Origin: Ceriagrion tenellum | Lineage: Eukaryota; Arthropoda; Insecta; Odonata; Coenagrionidae | Reading direction: 5' to 3' | DNA length: 64,000 nt | Assembly: GCA_963169105.1 (NCBI GenBank) | Contig: OY720639.1 | Coordinates: 55,099,848-55,163,847 of the forward strand | The notes under the pieces: generated by a model | Database searches by the model: none | What the model saw: only the letters and a program-made list of their open reading frames with translations | What the model was told of the DNA's origin: nothing | Shown: positions 58,701 to 64,000 of the stretch, piece after piece | How positions within the stretch are numbered: the first letter of the stretch is position 1 | Layout of the letters: each line of letters starts with the position of its first letter | Program-made: the position numbers and the translations under genes

Positions 58701-59830
58701 TTTATTTCGCTATAGTATCATTTATTATGCAAATAAAAGTACTGTATACTATAATTTCTGGAACATGAGACTCCCCAGCCTTTGATACGCACAGTGATTT
58801 TTCGAGTTAAATGTTGAAAAGAAAAGTCATTACCAACTTAAAAATGTGTATTTTTCAAGTACCCATAATTGGGCATGATATTTTACAACTAGGAAGTAAG
58901 ATAACCTAAAAAGCCTTTTTTAAAGATACCTTCAATCGATTATCATTCACTGCAAGGATGTGTGTATATATTTATATATTCCTGAAATAAGATAGATACA
59001 TAACGAGTGCATTACTTCATGATAAAAGATCATGCGCAAGGGGAACAATTGTGATCATGGGAACTGAGTTCGTTCAAACAAGACTTTCCACCTCATAGTC
59101 TCTCCTTCCTTGAGATATTCCAGTTTTTCTAGACCATTCCTCCTTTATGTAGAAAATGGGCTTGTCAACTTGCAAAAATGGCTGTTTAATTTTATAGTTC
59201 TATAAAACAAGTAAATCATGTTATGTGTGCCTTTAGCTCGTTGCCTCAGCGAAGTCTGCGATTAAAGGAGGAAGATGGGCAACTCTGACGGCCACGCAGA
59301 ATCAGGTGCATATATCTGTAGTTTCGCCCTTGGCCCGTAAAACGGAGGCTGATTTTATTTGGTATTTTCGAGAAAAAGTGCTTCTGGTGGGCCTGAAAAT
59401 AGGATAAATTTAAGCTCCGTAATGCATATTTTTCTATAACTATAAGGGTTGTAGATGGTAATGTGCTCAATTATAGACTCGAAGTAATGCATAAAGTACA
59501 TACAGCGATGGTGGTTTTACGTTAGAAAGTAACTCCAACTCGATGGTAAAGAGGGTGTATTTTGATTTACTCATAGAGGTATAAAAGGAATTCGTATTTT
59601 TTTTAGGCCCATGTATTCCATATTGTTAAGATATAACTTTTCGGGATACCTGATGTGTACTTCAGTGTGCAATGATTATATTTTGCTCTGTATCAAATTT
59701 CCTGAAGATGAAATATTTCTTCGGGATATGAGCATAAAAATTATGAATCACTCAAAATATTATGAAAAACATGATTCACAGGAGTTTACGAACGCCAATC
59801 TCTGCCGTTGAAACTTAATTGCCAATATTA
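55770..59830. other. No recognisable gene
   Basis: Mostly AT-rich. A GC-raised patch at 58330-58680 has overlapping ORFs on both strands (58326-58661, 58411-58785 plus; 58404-58637 minus) without motifs. A cluster at 56450-56990 is similar in character. Confidence 0.4.
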
Positions 59831-59832
59831 AC

Positions 59833-59853
59833 TCCAGTGGGACTCCCACTGGA
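59833..59853. repeat. Perfect 9-bp hairpin
   Basis: TCCAGTGGG, ACT loop, CCCACTGGA, followed by ATAAATAAAAG. It could be a short RNA hairpin if transcribed; no other support. Confidence 0.85.
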
Positions 59854-60409
59854 ATAAATAAAAGAAGCATAAATTCTTAATAGTTACATCCTTATCTCTT
59901 CAAGTTGTAGATATGATACACTTGTTGAAGCGCTGAAAGGCTAAAACACATGATTGGAATTTTTCTGGGAAAAGTGCTGCGAACATTTTCGTTCATTAAC
60001 CATGAATTGTTTTCATTTTTTATATAACTATTTTAGTAGGTACGTAAATATTGATGCGATAACGTTGGCATTAGTATTTGGTCGGAATTTTCTCATGATG
60101 AAAGAAAAATGAAACTAGAAAATTTGGTGAAATTCTACGAAGTGGTACAAGATAACTATAACAAAGAATTTGACCAAATGTGCCATCTTTAGCCGTATTT
60201 CTTCTCGTGTACTACAAGAATGCAAGGGCATACACGGTGAGAGATTCTAAAGATCACAAAATCACTCTTCTCCACTTGGGAGAGCTCAATTTAATGAATA
60301 CAACTTTTCGTGGTGTTGGTATTAACTTGTTATATTTAGCGCACAAAGGAACAGCCCCAAAAGTGGCGTTTTCTATAATGCAATATAAGATTTAATATCG
60401 GTATATTTA

Positions 60410-60690
60410 CTTTTATTTATTTTATAATTCATGCGGAGCCCGCATCGGACAATTTCTCTCAGGCGTAATATGAATGTAGCAAAAATTGATTTGAAAAAAT
60501 GTATCTCTTTATTTATTTATCTGTACATTCACTTTTAATTTGTTTATCTTATTCATTTATATGTTATTTTATTTATTTATTTATTTATTTATTTATTCAT
60601 TTATTCATTTTCATACATATGTTTTTATTAAGTTATGTATTTATTCATTCATCTCCTTTTTATTAATTATTTTATCTTATTCCACTATTT
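60410..60690. repeat. (TTTA)n-rich low-complexity region
   Basis: The densest run of ATTT repeats is about 60564-60600, surrounded by degenerate TTTAT/TTCAT words. Confidence 0.9.
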
Positions 60691-60872
60691 TTAATAGGTT
60701 TGGAAGGGCATAAGACAGGGCGGATGATGATCTTGAGGGTCAAGAGGTTGTAGGTGTTCAGCCGGTTGTGGAGTCCGCAAGGAATAGGATTGGATTGGTC
60801 GGTACGAAAGGGCAGAGTGTGCGAGAGATGAAGGATGATTGGGTTAAAGCTTTTGATGGGATTTTGGTGGCC

Positions 60873-60884
60873 GGGGGGGGGGGG
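60873..60884 (+). repeat. Poly-G run, 12 G
   Basis: Uninterrupted G run preceded by CC, inside a GC-raised 200-bp patch. Confidence 0.95.
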
Positions 60885-60889
60885 CAAGG

Positions 60890-62770
60890 CAGGCTTGGAC
60901 GACCAAGGTTTTCCCAGCCTCCCCCGCTGCCGGCAGAATATCCCCTCAGCGATAAGCAGGTAAAATCTCCCTCGGGGAAAAATCCTCGCTTTATTTATGT
61001 TATGCTTTCGGTGGTGTTTTCTCGTTCAAAGAAGACTTGCCACTTCCTGGTCTCCCCTCCTTGAGTTCTTTGAGTTGCTGGTGACAATTTTGGCCGTAAT
61101 TCTTCGTGTAACATTATTTCCATAGCTGATAAATATCACACGGCGTGGGGTATGCTGAATATTTTTGTAAACGTGTTTGTGTATTTTTTTCATCTTTTAC
61201 TCTGGGAAGGCCCAAATATAAGATTATGGCAAGGGTGAGGTGAAAATTTGGGTTATCGGCAAATTGTAATTTCATTAGAGCGACCAAGATGCGTTTTTAT
61301 ATTTATGATTTTCATATGAAAATACAGAATGGAATGAATTAGGCAAGCATGTAACCACCGATAACTAATATAATGTAATATTTTGAGCGTGATTATGCTA
61401 GTTGGAACGCCTTTTTTATGTGCCATGAATCGGAATTATCCCACTTTTTCAGAACATTTGGAACTTCACCAAAATAAGCTAAACACTTTCATAAAAATAT
61501 TACTGATGTTCAAATTATTATCCCTGTCATCCATCATCCCAATATGCCAAAAATATCTTATATATCTTGGCACAGAAACCAGAGTAACTGCTAAACTTGC
61601 TGAATGCTTTCTGTTAGCATTTCAGTGGACAAATAATGATTAGTCTTAAGTTCTCTTAGTAATGCAACCGTTTTTGTTCCATTAGTTAACATTAAAAGTG
61701 ATGAGAAAAGTGACAGCGTTGAGGTGTTGTTTTTAAAAAATACATTGAAATATGCACACCAAAGGGATTGAACTCACCTGAGCAGCAGGACCACAGAGGT
61801 AACTGGGGAGGGCATTATGATATTAAACTAGACTAACAGCTCTACATTTCATTTTCCTTTGGATAGCACGACGGAATAGAAGTTTATAGGATGTATAGCA
61901 AGATTATTTGCCATATATTTTAAATGCAGAGCAAATGGCACTAAAAACATACATAGTTTACTTAACGCTGTGAATTCCATTCGAATTACCACGGTTTGTA
62001 CGGAGAGTGCGAATTATTATTAATTTAAATGAATAAATAATATATGAAAAGAGAATCTAATTTCTAGAAGAATTTATATGCTGAATGCTAGTAAGTTATC
62101 GATGGAAAACATCGTGAAATTGTAGTAATATTTCCCTCAATACACATCTCTACATTTTTCGTGTACAAGTCAATTTTATAAGCTGATGTCTATCTTACAA
62201 GTTGATGAAAATGTATGCTCTAGTTCCCATGGTAAATTTTACACAAGACGTACAAAACTCTTGTGAGGACTGCTGGCCCTTATTATAGATTTTAGCATAT
62301 GATAACACACGGATTCATTTGAGAATTTTATGGAATGTCATTTTTACATCGGCTACGTCAAAGTACGTCCATGAAAAGTTCTACATAGTGATTGAATTGC
62401 AGAAAAAACAGAGGGAAACCTCGAAATAATTTTGATTATTTTGTGGGATGAAAGTACCTATATTTAAATATCGAACTTCATTTCTTTTCACAAAATTAAT
62501 ATTTTGGCAACTGGTAACGGATGATAATTTTACCTTTTCAAATAAGCAAACAATGTTTTTCATGATTTTCCAGTCGTTGTGAAAATGCACAAACTATGTG
62601 GTATATTGGCACGCACATGAGTGCAAAGTTACAAACCATAATAGGTTGAAATTTATCCCCTTACTTTTATCCCATAAACCAACATGTTAAGTACAGGAAA
62701 GAGTGGTTACATGGGGATGAATATTAACTCCACCAATTAACCAAACCTAATTCATCCTCAGTGCAACTCT
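60890..62770. other. No recognisable gene
   Basis: AT-rich after 61080. ORFs 61383-61643 and 62381-62590 lack motifs. Confidence 0.45.
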
Positions 62771-62773
62771 AAA

Positions 62774-62971
62774 GGCCTGGTTACACAATATATTAACCCG
62801 TACGTGTTCACGTACAAGTTCATGTACGAATGCATGAACCAAATAGAGCAGGTTCTATTTTCCTGTACATGCGTTCATACATTTTACAAGTTGGCGTGGT
62901 TACGAGGTGAATTTTCGAGTTCATGCATTCTTACATAAACTCGTACGGGTTAATGTATCATGTAACCAGGG
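62774..62971. mobile_element. MITE with long terminal inverted repeats
   Basis: Ends CCTGGTTACACAATATATTA at the left and CCTGGTTACATGATACATTA (reverse complement of the right). Similarity continues through ACCCGTACG.GTT and TGCATGAAC, giving TIRs of about 60 bp. The interior repeats TACATG/CATGTA words and further small inverted pairs. Total length about 198 bp, non-coding. No clear target duplication, so the superfamily is undecided. Confidence 0.85.
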
Positions 62972-62974
62972 ATT

Positions 62975-64000
62975 TACACGTTCAAGAGATATGAACTGTT
63001 AAATGCGGGAAATTCTTTTCAGCTGGCGAATAATTTGACTTTGAACCTATATTCACTTTTCATTTTAATGACCTTTACGCAGTGTTTGAGTTGTTTACGA
63101 ATTGACGCCATAGCTTGTTATCTTGCGGCTTCTTTTCCTCCCCCCTACAACACCTGCAAAAATTTACCTTGAAAAAAACACCTCCCCGTAACGAAGAAAT
63201 GTCTTTCCATCTAACTTCCTTTCCCTAATTACCTTCCAGAGATCTGAATAACGAAATAAGGAGTAGAGTAAATACGGCTGACTCATTTTTAGGACTCCAA
63301 AAACCATTTAAAAAACAAGACAATTACAGGATGCAAATATTGGTCAATTTTAAAGCGTAAGTTCCATTTTGACTGCTGGCACAGGAAATAGAGCGTCACT
63401 CGCTAAAATAACAACGAGAACACGGAAATGTGGAATAAATGAATGACGAAGATCGATAAACTCTTGAAATGAAAACAAAAGATCGACGTGGCAAAAGCGG
63501 GTTTGAAAAAAAGAATATGGCAAAAGTCAACCAATGTTGTGAAGGCTCGTAGAAAACGTTTCTCGTAAAGTCCTCGGATGATAAAGTTAGTAATCGTTCG
63601 ACGGAATACTAGTAGAATGAATTCATTCGCAACCTACATTTCGTATGGTAACCCTAACTAACGATTTAAAAGTTAATTTTTCTAGATTTCCTTTTCTCTG
63701 AAAACTCATGATGGGCACTTTTTCGTAAAGTCCTTGTACCAGTAACCGTGAGTGTCGCACTGAGATTATTCTGAAAATAATTCAACTATCAATGATACTT
63801 AGAATTAAGTATTAGTAAAGGCTCAGTGGTATGTCGATGGAGATGTTGATATGAGCAACTACCGCGATAGGCTTTTATGAGACAACAAATATTTTATTCG
63901 ATTATCATTTCATTGCTACTTCGTGTTAATTTATAGTTATCGCTAGGTGGGAATGTAACTAAAGATTATAAATATGAAGAAATTCATTTTATATCCACTG
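62975..64000. other. No recognisable gene
   Basis: AT-rich. The word CTCGTAAAGTCCT (63561) has a partial echo TTCGTAAAGTCCTTG at 63722. Nothing else seen. Confidence 0.45.

Noticed and set aside
60435..60445. GCGG-AGC-CCGC hairpin resembling a Helitron 3' hairpin
   Set aside because: No CTAG/CTRR terminus follows within the expected 10-15 bases, and no matching 5' end was found.
61755..61805. Possible B box GAGTTCAATCC on the minus strand
   Set aside because: No A-box-like element at the right distance and no second copy in the window.

Overview
The window looks like intergenic or intronic DNA from an arthropod, probably an insect. It is AT-rich and full of small degenerate ORFs. It carries decayed non-LTR retrotransposon (LINE) tails, tRNA-derived SINEs, TTAA-flanked and TA-flanked MITEs and a Helitron. 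I found no host protein-coding gene, tRNA or rRNA gene that I can support. Most ORFs of 60-150 codons have no recognisable domain and look like chance or compositional ORFs. The insect assignment is inference: one LINE family here ends in a GATGTA-type tail after a GC-rich 3' motif that I remember as common in insect genomes.

Layout. At 0-5 kb there is a short tandem duplication, a CpG-rich island and a divergent tRNA-like inverted pair (1605-1786). At 4.8-9.6 kb two copies of one unknown repeat lie in opposite orientation, with a direct repeat between them. At 11-23 kb there is a LINE scrap, small repeats and otherwise unremarkable AT-rich DNA. At 24.7-25.8 kb a second tRNA-like inverted pair adjoins a LINE 3' end on the minus strand. 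At 27.5-32.2 kb lie a (TC)n tract, a piggyBac-like MITE, a mariner-like MITE, a foldback element with internal palindromes, a LINE fragment and a second foldback. At 34-38.6 kb there are two more LINE tails and a palindrome-rich stretch.

The most distinctive region is 39.96-47.94 kb: an old tandem array of about 25-28 units with a period near 228 bp. Each unit carries, on the minus strand, an A-box/B-box arrangement like a tRNA-derived RNA polymerase III promoter. Three elements of different types inserted into the array: a tRNA-derived SINE (40,974-41,253), a 221-bp piggyBac-like MITE flanked by TTAA (42,803-43,031), and a 1,091-bp Helitron (45,052-46,142). The repeating units allow the empty sites to be read directly for the last two. 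The Helitron carries a broken GC-rich ORF with four 69-nt (23-residue) repeats of the score-and-three (STPR) type.

At 48-64 kb there are another mariner-like MITE, two LINE fragments and a LINE 3' tail, three more SINE copies, one long-TIR MITE (62.8 kb) and long stretches with nothing recognisable. There is no operon or pathway to describe. The biology visible here is transposition, tandem amplification and decay.
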